Made by a program: the position numbers and the translations under genes. A DNA stretch of 8,348 nucleotides, taken from positions 1 through 8,348 of the forward strand of contig CAZCGA010000212.1 in NCBI GenBank assembly GCA_964498075.1, read 5' to 3'. The notes beneath the pieces were generated by a model. The model worked only from the letters and a program-made list of their open reading frames with translations. It ran no database searches and was not told the DNA's origin. Every line of letters starts with the position of its first letter. Position 1 is the first letter of the stretch. The stretch is from CAZCGA01 sp964498075. GTDB lineage: Bacteria > Desulfobacterota > Binatia > HRBIN30. Below, piece by piece: positions 1 through 6,585 of this stretch.

Positions 1-141
1 GTACTTCTCCCACACCCGCGTGCAGAACCCGCGCGCCAGGTAGTACGGGAACGTCGGCAGAATGCGACCTATCCCCTCGGCCGGGGGTTGACGCTCTGGC
101 AGCGATGCGCGAAGAAGGCATGCGAGCCACCGCGCGGCCAC
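1..141 (-). CDS. Partial gene of unknown function, N-terminal ~47 codons
   Basis: An open minus-strand frame runs off the left edge. Its visible N-terminus contains GRILPTFPYYLARGFCTR followed by VWEKY. The last 20 visible codons all end in G or C, which is what a real gene in this GC-rich DNA should show; the plus frame over the same bases does not. An in-frame TAG (plus-strand 142-144) sits directly before a GTG at 139-141, so the gene must begin inside the window. That GTG is the only standard start in frame, but I see no convincing ribosome binding site before it, and the first ~20 codons look less coding-like than the rest. The gene is divergent from the SPT-like operon, with about 30 bp between the starts, so the two may share a control region. 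I do not recognise the family. The aromatic and arginine-rich segment could be a membrane-proximal start, but nothing more can be said. Confidence 0.4.
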   Translation of the reverse strand, partial: MAARWLACLLRASLPERQPPAEGIGRILPTFPYYLARGFCTRVWEKY

Positions 142-150
142 CTAGTTGTG

Positions 151-163
151 GGGAGGAGAAAGG
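151..163 (+). promoter_or_regulatory. Purine-rich ribosome binding site deciding the synthase start
   Basis: GGAGGAGAAAGG lies at 152-163 and its final AGG is 8 bases before the GTG at 172. This favours GTG 172 over the in-frame TTG at 88, which would add 28 residues that do not look like family sequence. Confidence 0.6.
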
Positions 164-171
164 CAACCAAC

Positions 172-1506
172 GTGAAGAGCCCAGCACCGTTACGACGCGC
201 CAGCGCGGCTCGCCGGAAGAACGTTCGCTCGCCGCGCGCCGCCCGTCAACGCGCCCGTGCCGATTTCCTCGAACCGTTTGCGCCGTTGCTGCAGCAGCTC
301 GAAGCGACGCGGCAGGCGGATCTGTATCCGTTCTTTTCGTCGGACCGCGATTCATCGCCGGACGGGCATCCGGTCGTCTTGGTGGCCAACGACTACCTGG
401 GCCTGTCGGCGGACCCGCGGGTGCGTCAGGCGGCGTGTGACGCCATCGCGCGTTTCGGGACCAGCCGCTGTGCCTCGCCGTTGGCCGGCGGCCACACGCC
501 CCTGCACCGGGCGCTCGAGGCCCAGCTCGCGGCGTTTCTCTGCCAGGAAGCGGTGGTGCTGTTCGCGTCCGGCTACCAAGCGAACGTTGGCGTCATCTCC
601 GGCCTGATGGGGCCGGATGATCTCATCCTGACCGACCTCTTCAACCACGCGTCGATCGTCGACGGCGCGCGCCTCTCCGGCGCGCAGGTGCGCCACTTCC
701 AGCACAACAGCGCCACCCATATCGAGCGGATTCTCTCGCAGGACGCGGCCGGACGGCGGGCGTTGGTCGTGGTCGAAGGCGTCTACAGTGCCGACGGCGA
801 CATCGGCGATCTGCCGGCCATCTGCGCGGCGGCGCACGCCCACGGAGCACTGGTCATGGTCGACGAGGCTCATTCGCTCGGTGTGCTTGGGGGCGGCGGC
901 CGTGGCGCGGCCGAGCACTTTGGGCTCCTCGCCGACGTCGATCTCATCGTCGGGACGATGAGTAAATCACTGGCGAGCGTCGGCGGGTTCGTCGCCGCCG
1001 ATAAGAACCTGATCGACACCGTGGCACACAGCGCGCGCGCGCTGATTTTCTCCGCCGCCCTGCCGCCGGCGGGAGTGGCGGCGGCACTCGCGTCGCTCGA
1101 GATCCTGCAGACCGAGCCGGAGCGGCGCGAGCGTCTGTGGCGCAATGCGCGCGCCTTCCTCAATGGCCTGGCGGTGCGCGGGTTCGACACGATGCACAGC
1201 ATCACGCCGGTTATTCCGATCCTGGTCGGCGACCCGCCGCGTACGATCGAGCTCACGGCGCGCCTGCGCGCGCGGGGGGTGCACATCTGCCCGGCGATCC
1301 CGCCGATGGTGCCGGCGCATTTGAGCCGCGTGCGCGCCCACGTGACCGCCGCCCACGATGCAGCTGACCTAGATATCGCATTGGCGGCGATCGATGTGGT
1401 CGGGCGGCCACTCGGCATCCAGCGCGATGCCAGCCCGGCGGCGGTACGGCGGGCCCGAGTGCGGGCCGGGACTGCGCCAGCAGCCGCACTGACGCGACGG
1501 GCGTGA
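172..1506 (+). CDS. Serine palmitoyltransferase-like alpha-oxoamine synthase (PLP)
   Basis: A PLP enzyme of the alpha-oxoamine synthase family, 444 residues from GTG 172. Members condense an acyl thioester with an amino acid, with loss of CO2, to give an amino ketone. SPT uses serine and makes 3-keto long-chain bases, the first step of sphingolipid synthesis. Visible family marks: NDYLGLS near the N-terminus, FASGYQANVG, PLP-stacking His159 in FNHASIVDG, VVEGVYSADGD, VDEAHSLGVLG (Asp231, His234), the Schiff-base lysine Lys265 in TMSKSLASVGG, and a C-terminal SRVRAHVTAAHD carrying the likely carboxylate-binding arginine (Arg386 or Arg388). As I recall, His159, Asp231, His234 and Lys265 are also the numbers used for Sphingomonas SPT; HNS, VVEGVYS and FSAALPP are further SPT-like points. 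The first ~35 and last ~30 residues are arginine-rich extensions. The stop overlaps the ACP start (TGATG). Alternatives are BioF, KBL or CqsA-like enzymes; the ACP and ligase partners argue for a lipid product. Confidence 0.8.
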   Translation: MKSPAPLRRASAARRKNVRSPRAARQRARADFLEPFAPLLQQLEATRQADLYPFFSSDRDSSPDGHPVVLVANDYLGLSADPRVRQAACDAIARFGTSRCASPLAGGHTPLHRALEAQLAAFLCQEAVVLFASGYQANVGVISGLMGPDDLILTDLFNHASIVDGARLSGAQVRHFQHNSATHIERILSQDAAGRRALVVVEGVYSADGDIGDLPAICAAAHAHGALVMVDEAHSLGVLGGGGRGAAEHFGLLADVDLIVGTMSKSLASVGGFVAADKNLIDTVAHSARALIFSAALPPAGVAAALASLEILQTEPERRERLWRNARAFLNGLAVRGFDTMHSITPVIPILVGDPPRTIELTARLRARGVHICPAIPPMVPAHLSRVRAHVTAAHDAADLDIALAAIDVVGRPLGIQRDASPAAVRRARVRAGTAPAAALTRRA

Positions 1507-1907
1507 TGGCGCAGCAGCGAGCAACTCGGCGCCCGGTGCGACCAGCGGCGGGCACCGGCCTCGAGGCGCTGAAGCGTGTTCTGCGCCGCTTGATCGAGGA
1601 GAACGCCGGCATCCCGGCCGCGGAGGTTCACGACGATTCTGCCGTCGACGGTGATTTGGCGCTCGACTCCATGTCGTTCGTGTCCCTCCAGGTGGCGATG
1701 GAGGAGACGTTCGGCATCAGTTGCACGCCGGAGGAGATCGAGGCTGCGAACCGTTTCGATGCGATCGCCGTGCTGGTGCAGGAGCGCATCAACCGCCAGC
1801 GGTCGAACCTGTCGTCAGCGCTGCAGGCAACCGGCCACCCGGGAGGGAAGCGGGCGGCTCGGCCGGCCCGCAGGACCACGGCAATCTCCCGACGGGCACT
1901 CAGATGA
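1506..1907 (+). CDS. Acyl carrier protein, stand-alone
   Basis: A small acyl carrier protein, 133 residues from the ATG at 1506. The four-helix carrier domain covers roughly residues 18-95. The phosphopantetheine attachment site is Ser55 in LALDSMSFVSLQ, with the usual DSL appearing here as DSM. The domain is followed by VAMEETFGI and a typical acidic helix II/III region. It would carry the acyl chain as a thioester made by the ligase encoded next and hand it to the synthase encoded before. A GTG lies one codon upstream (1503), but ATG 1506 overlaps the synthase TGA by one base and is preferred; there is no clear ribosome binding site, which fits translational coupling. The N-terminal ~17 and the C-terminal ~35 residues are basic (KRAARPARR), unlike a normal acidic ACP of about 80 residues. 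The stop overlaps the next start as ATGA. The ACP call itself is secure; its dedicated acyl chain is inferred. Confidence 0.85.
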   Translation: MAQQRATRRPVRPAAGTGLEALKRVLRRLIEENAGIPAAEVHDDSAVDGDLALDSMSFVSLQVAMEETFGISCTPEEIEAANRFDAIAVLVQERINRQRSNLSSALQATGHPGGKRAARPARRTTAISRRALR

Positions 1908-3715
1908 GCCGCGCCGGCGTGAAGCGTCGAAACGGTCGGTCGCGCGTGACGCCCCGACTCACGTCGAGCCGCAGTCGCGCCGGCGCGCCGCGCCGCGATG
2001 CGCTCGCGCCCTCGATCGCCGAGGCGCTGTCCGGTGCGACGCTGGTCGAGTGCCTGGGGCGGCGCGAGCGCGAGGCCGAGACCATGGCGTTCTGGGTCGA
2101 GAGCCTCGATGAGCCCTGCGTGGCGGCGACCGCCGGGCAGCTCCTGCAGCGCGCGGCGCGCGCCGCGCAGGGCATGGCTCGCCTCGGCCTCGGCCCGCGT
2201 GAGCGCGCCATGATCGTGCTGCCCACCGGCGCCGACTTCGTCTACACCTTCTGGGGCGCCTTGGTGGGCGGGGCCACGCCGGTGCCCGCGTATCCGCCGG
2301 TCGGACTGCACCAGCTGGACGCGTTCCGCGAGCGCCTGGCGCGCATGGCCGCGATGGTTGACGCGCGCTTGATTGTGGCGCCGGAGGCCCTGCGCTCGGT
2401 GCTGGCGACGGCGGGCCACCCGGCCGCCGACGGCAGGGCGATCGTGACGCCGGAAGAGATCTGGGAGGCCGCCGACGGGCAGGCGCGCGTTGTCGCGTCG
2501 CCGACGGCAGACGACCTGGCACTGGTCCAGTTTTCGTCGGGCAGCACCGGTGACCCGCGCGCCGTCTGTCTCACGCACCGAAACATCCTCTCGAACATCA
2601 GGGCGTTCGTGGCCCGCCTGCGCCTCCGAGCGGGCGATCTGTGCGTCAGCTGGTTGCCCCTCTACCACGACATGGGTCTCATCGGCACGATGATGGGATC
2701 GTTGTTGTCGGGCACGCCAGTGGTGCTGATTCCGCCGACCGACTTTCTTCGCCGGCCCAACTTCTGGCTGCAGATCATGGGCAAGTATCGGGCAACGGCC
2801 AGCGTGGCGCCGCAGTTCGCCTACAATCTCTGCGTGCGCAAAGCGGATCCAGATGAGCTCGCGAACGTGGACCTGTCGCCGCTGCGCGTGCTGCTCAACG
2901 GTGCGGAGCCGATCGATGCCGCAGGCGTGGCCGCCTTCCAGCGGCAGTTCCGCTCGCTCGGACTGCGGCCGGGTGTGGTGACGCCGTGCTACGGCCTGGC
3001 GGAAGGCACGCTGGCGGCGACGATGCGGTCACCCGGCCAGCGGCTGCGGACGGTGACCGCCCCCACCAGCGTCCGGAATGGCAATCGCGTGAGGACGAAG
3101 GTGGCGTGTGTCGGCCCGCCGATGAACGACGCCGAGGTGCGCATCCGCAGCCCGCGCGGCGCGTGGCGGGAGGAAGGAAAGGTCGGCGAAATCTGTCTGC
3201 GCGGCCCGTCGGTGAGCAGCGGCTACCTCGGGACGGGCGGAATGACGGCGGCGCTGGACACCGCCGGCTGGCTCGCCACTGGCGACCTGGGATTCCTCGA
3301 CCGGGGTGAGCTCTGCGTCACCGGCAGGTTGAAGGACCTGATCATCATCGGCGGGCGCAATGTGTACCCGCAAGACATCGAGGCTGCGGCGGCGGAGGTT
3401 CCCGGGCTCCGACCGGGGCGAGTGGCGGCCTTCGGCGTCACTGAGCCGGAGCGCGCCACGGAGGTGTTGGTGCTGCTCGCCGAGTTTACCGCCGGCCCGG
3501 CCACTGCCGCGGCCGCCGCCGCCGCGCTCCGCCAGCAACTACGCGCCCGCTTTGGGGTCCGCCCACACGACATCGTGCTTCTAGACCGTGGTCGGGTCCC
3601 GCTCACCACCAGCGGGAAGCTGCGCCGCGCTCAGGCACGCGCCGACTACGAGCGCGGTGCGTTCCACGACGCGGTGTATCGCGCCCGCGCTGCAGTGCGC
3701 GGCGCGCTGGATTGA
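1904..3715 (+). CDS. Fatty acyl-AMP ligase / acyl-ACP synthetase (FAAL-type)
   Basis: An ANL-superfamily adenylating enzyme, 603 residues, close to the usual FAAL length. It would activate a free fatty acid as acyl-AMP and transfer it to the phosphopantetheine of an ACP, here most simply the one encoded just upstream. Motifs in order: VPAYPPV in the N-terminal domain; the phosphate-binding loop FSSGSTGDPRAV (residues 210-221), with Arg219-Ala220 where Lys-Gly is usual; WLPLYHDMGLIG (250 on), characteristic of FAAL-like ligases; CYGLAEGTL (Glu367); TGDLGF (Asp461); the hinge region GRLKDLIIIGGRNVYPQDIE (474-493); and the C-terminal catalytic Lys572 in TTSGK. The ATG at 1904 overlaps the ACP stop (ATGA) and is preferred over upstream in-frame starts lying inside the ACP gene. 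A basic, arginine-rich leader of ~35 residues precedes the domain. I could not confirm the FAAL-specific insertion by eye, so a CoA ligase is possible but less likely given the ACP neighbour. Confidence 0.85.
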   Translation: MSRAGVKRRNGRSRVTPRLTSSRSRAGAPRRDALAPSIAEALSGATLVECLGRREREAETMAFWVESLDEPCVAATAGQLLQRAARAAQGMARLGLGPRERAMIVLPTGADFVYTFWGALVGGATPVPAYPPVGLHQLDAFRERLARMAAMVDARLIVAPEALRSVLATAGHPAADGRAIVTPEEIWEAADGQARVVASPTADDLALVQFSSGSTGDPRAVCLTHRNILSNIRAFVARLRLRAGDLCVSWLPLYHDMGLIGTMMGSLLSGTPVVLIPPTDFLRRPNFWLQIMGKYRATASVAPQFAYNLCVRKADPDELANVDLSPLRVLLNGAEPIDAAGVAAFQRQFRSLGLRPGVVTPCYGLAEGTLAATMRSPGQRLRTVTAPTSVRNGNRVRTKVACVGPPMNDAEVRIRSPRGAWREEGKVGEICLRGPSVSSGYLGTGGMTAALDTAGWLATGDLGFLDRGELCVTGRLKDLIIIGGRNVYPQDIEAAAAEVPGLRPGRVAAFGVTEPERATEVLVLLAEFTAGPATAAAAAAALRQQLRARFGVRPHDIVLLDRGRVPLTTSGKLRRAQARADYERGAFHDAVYRARAAVRGALD

Positions 3716-3717
3716 CT

Positions 3718-3903
3718 TCACGTCCGCTTCCGGTTGAGCAGGATGAAGGGGTACACGTCGAAGTGGGTGAGCCCGATGATGTTGACCGCGACCCAGACGG
3801 CCACGACCATCGTCTGCGCAACCAGGTACAACGCTGGTGCGCCCTTCGTGTTCCTGGTGGGGGTGAGCGCGACACCCAATCTCGACGAGCTACCTGAACT
3901 CAT
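3718..3903 (-). pseudogene. Remnant of a DUF1003-type membrane protein
   Basis: A 61-codon minus-strand frame contains LYLVAQTMVVAVWVAVNIIG and then FDVYPFILLN. This closely resembles the first transmembrane segment and the W..N...FDPYPFILLN signature I know from DUF1003 membrane proteins. Intact members continue into a second membrane segment and a MSQNRQ-like end. Here the frame breaks off after LLN with RKRT and a stop, two bases from the end of the ligase gene, so the second half is missing. The N-terminal cytoplasmic part is also much shorter than usual. It is most likely the leftover of a gene cut by a rearrangement that brought the lipid operon next to it. It fills most of the ~200 bp between the ligase and P450 genes; I see no convincing promoter or terminator in that gap. 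A real short membrane protein is possible but less likely. Confidence 0.55.
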
Positions 3904-3917
3904 CTGACCTGCCGCTT

Positions 3918-5141
3918 ATGTACGAGTCACCCACTGACGAGTCGGTCACGGACCCTGCTCCGCTGATCGCCGACCTCCGCGAGAAGGACCCCGTCCACTG
4001 GGTCCCGGGCTTCGAGGCCTGGGTGGTGACGCGGCACGAGGACGCGCGGCTCCTGTTCGCGGATGCCCGGGTAACGACGGACCCTCGCGCCTACGAGCGC
4101 TACGAGGCGCCCACCGAGGCCGACTCAGCGCGCTGGCTCGCGGAGATGCCATTCCGCTCGACCGCAATAGATTCCGATAGCCTCGGGCGACGGCTTGTCT
4201 CGGCGGCCCTCACGCCCCGCGCGGCAGCGCGGACGGAACGTAGGATTCACGAGGTCGTCGAGGAGTTCGCGGCACCGCTGCGGAAGCGCTGCGGAGTGAT
4301 CGATCTGATCGGAGAGTTCACCACCCCTGTGTCCAGCAACGTGATCGGGCGCATCCTGGGGGTTCCCGCGCAGGGGGAGGACGCTGCGCGCTTCGTCACG
4401 CTCGGCCGCAAGGTGACCCGTGCGATCAATCCCTTCCTCTCGCAGGAGCAGCGCCAGCACACCGAGCGGGCCAGCGTCGAGATCGGCAACTACGTGCTAG
4501 GTCTCATCAAGGAGCGGCGTAAGAGTCCACGGACTGATATGATCTCTGACCTGGTCAGAGTTTCCACTGCAGAGGCGCCCGCGACCGACGAGGACATAGC
4601 GCGCGTGGTCGCCGGCCTCGTCTCCGCAGGAACGGGCACTGCGAGCCTCACCGCTGCGCGATCAATTCGGTCTCTCCTGCGCCACCCGGACCAGCTCGCG
4701 CTCTTGCGTAACGACCGCGGCTTGCTCTCGCGGGCCGTCGAGGAGCTGGTGCGGTATGACAGCGGAGTCTTCGGGATGCCGCGATATGCGCTGGAAGACT
4801 TCGACCTACGAGGCAAGGCGATCAGGAGGGGTCAACTGATGGTTCTCAGCTTGATGGGAGCCAACCGGGACCCACGAGTGTTTCCGGCACCCGACCGCCT
4901 TGACCTCCAGCGCGATACGAGCGAGGCGCTGAGCTTCGGGCACGGACCGCACTATTGCATCGGGGTGAACCTCGCGCGCGTGGAGCTGCGGCTGACGATC
5001 GATGCGGCGCTTGACTTCGTCCCGCCGGAGGCCCTCCTCCTCGAGGATCAGATCAGGTGGAGTGCGGGCGGATTTCTGAGCCAGATCCGCAGTCTTCCCG
5101 TCGACTTCGGCACCCGAAGCCCGGCTCGCGGCGACCGCTGA
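3918..5141 (+). CDS. Cytochrome P450 monooxygenase
   Basis: A complete soluble bacterial P450, 407 residues, normal for the family. It uses O2 and electrons from a ferredoxin/reductase pair to oxidise an organic substrate. Landmarks: an N-terminal DPVHWVPGFEAWVVTRHEDA region typical of bacterial P450s; the I-helix AGTGT (residues 237-241), where Thr241 is kept but the preceding acid of the usual AG(H/D/E)(E/D)T is Gly240; the K-helix ExxR as Glu276-Leu-Val-Arg279; ANRDP and FPAPDRLDLQR in the meander; and the heme loop FGHGPHYCIG with the axial thiolate Cys347. No ferredoxin or reductase gene is in the window. It follows the DUF1003 remnant and has no strong ribosome binding site; ATG 3918 is chosen because the family N-terminus begins directly after it. 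It could hydroxylate a lipid made by the upstream operon, but the 200-bp gap means it may be a separate unit. Substrate unknown. Confidence 0.92.
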   Translation: MYESPTDESVTDPAPLIADLREKDPVHWVPGFEAWVVTRHEDARLLFADARVTTDPRAYERYEAPTEADSARWLAEMPFRSTAIDSDSLGRRLVSAALTPRAAARTERRIHEVVEEFAAPLRKRCGVIDLIGEFTTPVSSNVIGRILGVPAQGEDAARFVTLGRKVTRAINPFLSQEQRQHTERASVEIGNYVLGLIKERRKSPRTDMISDLVRVSTAEAPATDEDIARVVAGLVSAGTGTASLTAARSIRSLLRHPDQLALLRNDRGLLSRAVEELVRYDSGVFGMPRYALEDFDLRGKAIRRGQLMVLSLMGANRDPRVFPAPDRLDLQRDTSEALSFGHGPHYCIGVNLARVELRLTIDAALDFVPPEALLLEDQIRWSAGGFLSQIRSLPVDFGTRSPARGDR

Positions 5142-5153
5142 TCAGCGATCGCT
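5136..5153. repeat. Two overlapping perfect palindromes at the P450 stop codon
   Basis: CGCTGATCAGCG (5136-5147) is a perfect 12-base palindrome spanning the P450 TGA, and AGCGATCGCT (5144-5153) is a perfect 10-base palindrome overlapping it. They share AGCG, so they could form alternative structures or serve as a protein site. No T-run follows, so an intrinsic terminator is unlikely. Confidence 0.4.
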
Positions 5154-5204
5154 AACCTCGATACTCGAAGAGAATGCGCACGTGACCTGCTGAGCCCACG
5201 ATGT

Positions 5205-5233
5205 TTGACGCCACACCTCCTTTCTCTTATAGG
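5205..5233 (+). promoter_or_regulatory. Sigma70-like promoter before the ATP-grasp/dioxygenase operon
   Basis: TTGACG (5205-5210) and TATAGG (5228-5233) are separated by 17 bases, giving 5/6 and 4/6 matches to the consensus in an otherwise GC-rich context. The stretch between them is unusually pyrimidine-rich. Transcription would start near 5240, practically at the ATG at 5242, which suggests a leaderless message or translation from a later in-frame ATG (5266). Confidence 0.45.
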
Positions 5234-5241
5234 TGCGGCCG

Positions 5242-6585
5242 ATGGTCCGCCCGCGAGCAATCCTGATGTCCCTGACTGGCGCGGCGGTCATGTGGGCGTT
5301 CCTTCCCGACGACGGCTCGCCGGCAGCCTTCATTCATGACACCTTTCGTCGCGAGACCTGGCGCGAAGGCGGGTTCTGGGGACGCGCGGTCGCGTGCGCC
5401 GGGTTTGTCGTGTGGCCGGCATACATGCTCCTGATGATTGCTTTCTACACGGGGCGCCTCGGCTCCAGCGTCAAGCGACGGACGGGAAAGGGACTGCTGC
5501 GACAGGCAGGCGAGCAGCTGGTGCTATCGCTGACGCGCTCGATCCCGCCGCGCTGGTATTATCTCTTCGAGTTCTACGAGGATCGGAAGCGCGGCGCGGC
5601 CCTCGAGTATCTCTACCGTCTTGAGACCAAGACCGGCATCTACGACTTCCTGAGGAAGTACCTTTCCTCGCCGGAGACCACCGAGGCTCTGCGCAGCAAG
5701 GCGGGCTTCGCCCTGCGCTGCCTCGATCATCATGTGCCGGCCGTGGCGGCGCTCGCCAAGGTCGAAGGCGGGACAATCACGCGCTTCGACGGCGCCACCC
5801 ACGGCCTGCCGCACCGCCACCTCTTCGTCAAGCCGATGGACGGTGCCGGCGGTCGGGGCGCCTCCGTGTGGAAGCTTCAGGCGGACGGATCGTACAGGTG
5901 CAACGCCGGCGCCGTCCTCAGCGAGACGCAGCTGATCGATCATCTGAAAACGCTCTCGCAGCGCCAGAGCTACGTGGTGCGCTCGTACGTCGCAAACCGC
6001 CACGATCTCGCGGATCTCAGTCCGGGCGCGCTCAGCACGGTGCGCGTCCTAACCTGCTTGGATGAGCACGGTGGCATCGCGATCACTCACGCAGTATTGC
6101 GCATGGCGCGGACGCCGGATGTGGTGGTGGACAACTTTCATGCTGGTGGTATCGCGGCCAAGGTAGATGTCCGCACGGGAGTACTGGGGCGGGCGACGAA
6201 CATGGGGCTGAGCCGGGACACGGGCTGGTGGGACACGCACCCGCTCACCGGAGCGACGATCTTGGGGCGCAAGCTCCCGATGTGGAGCGACGTGCTCGAC
6301 GTCGCGCGCCGGGGGCATGCGGCGTTCCCCGATCAAGTTGCGGTTGGATGGGACATCGCGTTGCTGGAAGACGGGCCACAGTTGGTCGAGGGGAACAAGT
6401 CGCCGGACCTCGATATCATCCAAAGGACGCACGAAGAGCCGATCGGCAACTCGCGCTTCGGCGAGCTGTTTGCCTTCCACATACGCCGCGCCCTGGATGC
6501 GAAGTACGGCCGCTCCAGCTCCCTCGCGCGCGGGGCGGCAACCCTGCCGGCGGACGAATCCGTCCCAACTCGGATGACCCTATGA
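5242..6585 (+). CDS. Sugar-transfer-associated ATP-grasp protein, membrane-anchored
   Basis: An ATP-grasp ligase-fold protein, 447 residues from ATG 5242. It resembles the 'sugar-transfer associated ATP-grasp' family, found near glycan and capsule genes, whose exact reactions are mostly unknown. A hydrophobic stretch at residues ~7-22 and a clear membrane segment at ~47-69 (ending YMLLMIAFYTG) put the C-terminal catalytic domain on a membrane. ATP-grasp marks: FVKPMDGAGGRG with ATP-binding Lys197, VVDNFHAGGIAAKVD, HPLTGATILG, and GWDIALLEDGP followed by QLVEGNKSPD, where Asp371, Glu383 and Asn385 are the probable Mg ligands. All key residues look intact. ATP-grasp enzymes join a carboxylate to an amine or similar nucleophile through an acyl phosphate, so it may attach an amino acid or other acid to an envelope sugar. 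GTG 5233 and ATG 5266 are alternative starts; AGGT at 5231-5234 can serve ATG 5242 if transcription starts further upstream. The stop overlaps the next gene (ATGA), so the two act together. Confidence 0.8.
   Translation: MVRPRAILMSLTGAAVMWAFLPDDGSPAAFIHDTFRRETWREGGFWGRAVACAGFVVWPAYMLLMIAFYTGRLGSSVKRRTGKGLLRQAGEQLVLSLTRSIPPRWYYLFEFYEDRKRGAALEYLYRLETKTGIYDFLRKYLSSPETTEALRSKAGFALRCLDHHVPAVAALAKVEGGTITRFDGATHGLPHRHLFVKPMDGAGGRGASVWKLQADGSYRCNAGAVLSETQLIDHLKTLSQRQSYVVRSYVANRHDLADLSPGALSTVRVLTCLDEHGGIAITHAVLRMARTPDVVVDNFHAGGIAAKVDVRTGVLGRATNMGLSRDTGWWDTHPLTGATILGRKLPMWSDVLDVARRGHAAFPDQVAVGWDIALLEDGPQLVEGNKSPDLDIIQRTHEEPIGNSRFGELFAFHIRRALDAKYGRSSSLARGAATLPADESVPTRMTL

Noticed and set aside
88..171. 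Upstream extension of the synthase from TTG 88
   Set aside because: The extra 28 residues do not look like family sequence, the bases overlap the divergent minus-strand gene, and a purine-rich ribosome binding site points to GTG 172.
1721..1903. Longer ligase start inside the ACP gene
   Set aside because: It would overlap the ACP by 180 bases in another frame; the ATGA junction at 1904 gives normal ligase length.
1628..2668. Long minus-strand open frame over the ACP and ligase genes
   Set aside because: It is an antisense shadow common in GC-rich DNA; the plus strand has clear family motifs throughout.
6228..6581. Longer dioxygenase start inside the ATP-grasp gene
   Set aside because: The added residues are an out-of-frame shadow of the ATP-grasp domain; family sequence starts after ATG 6582.
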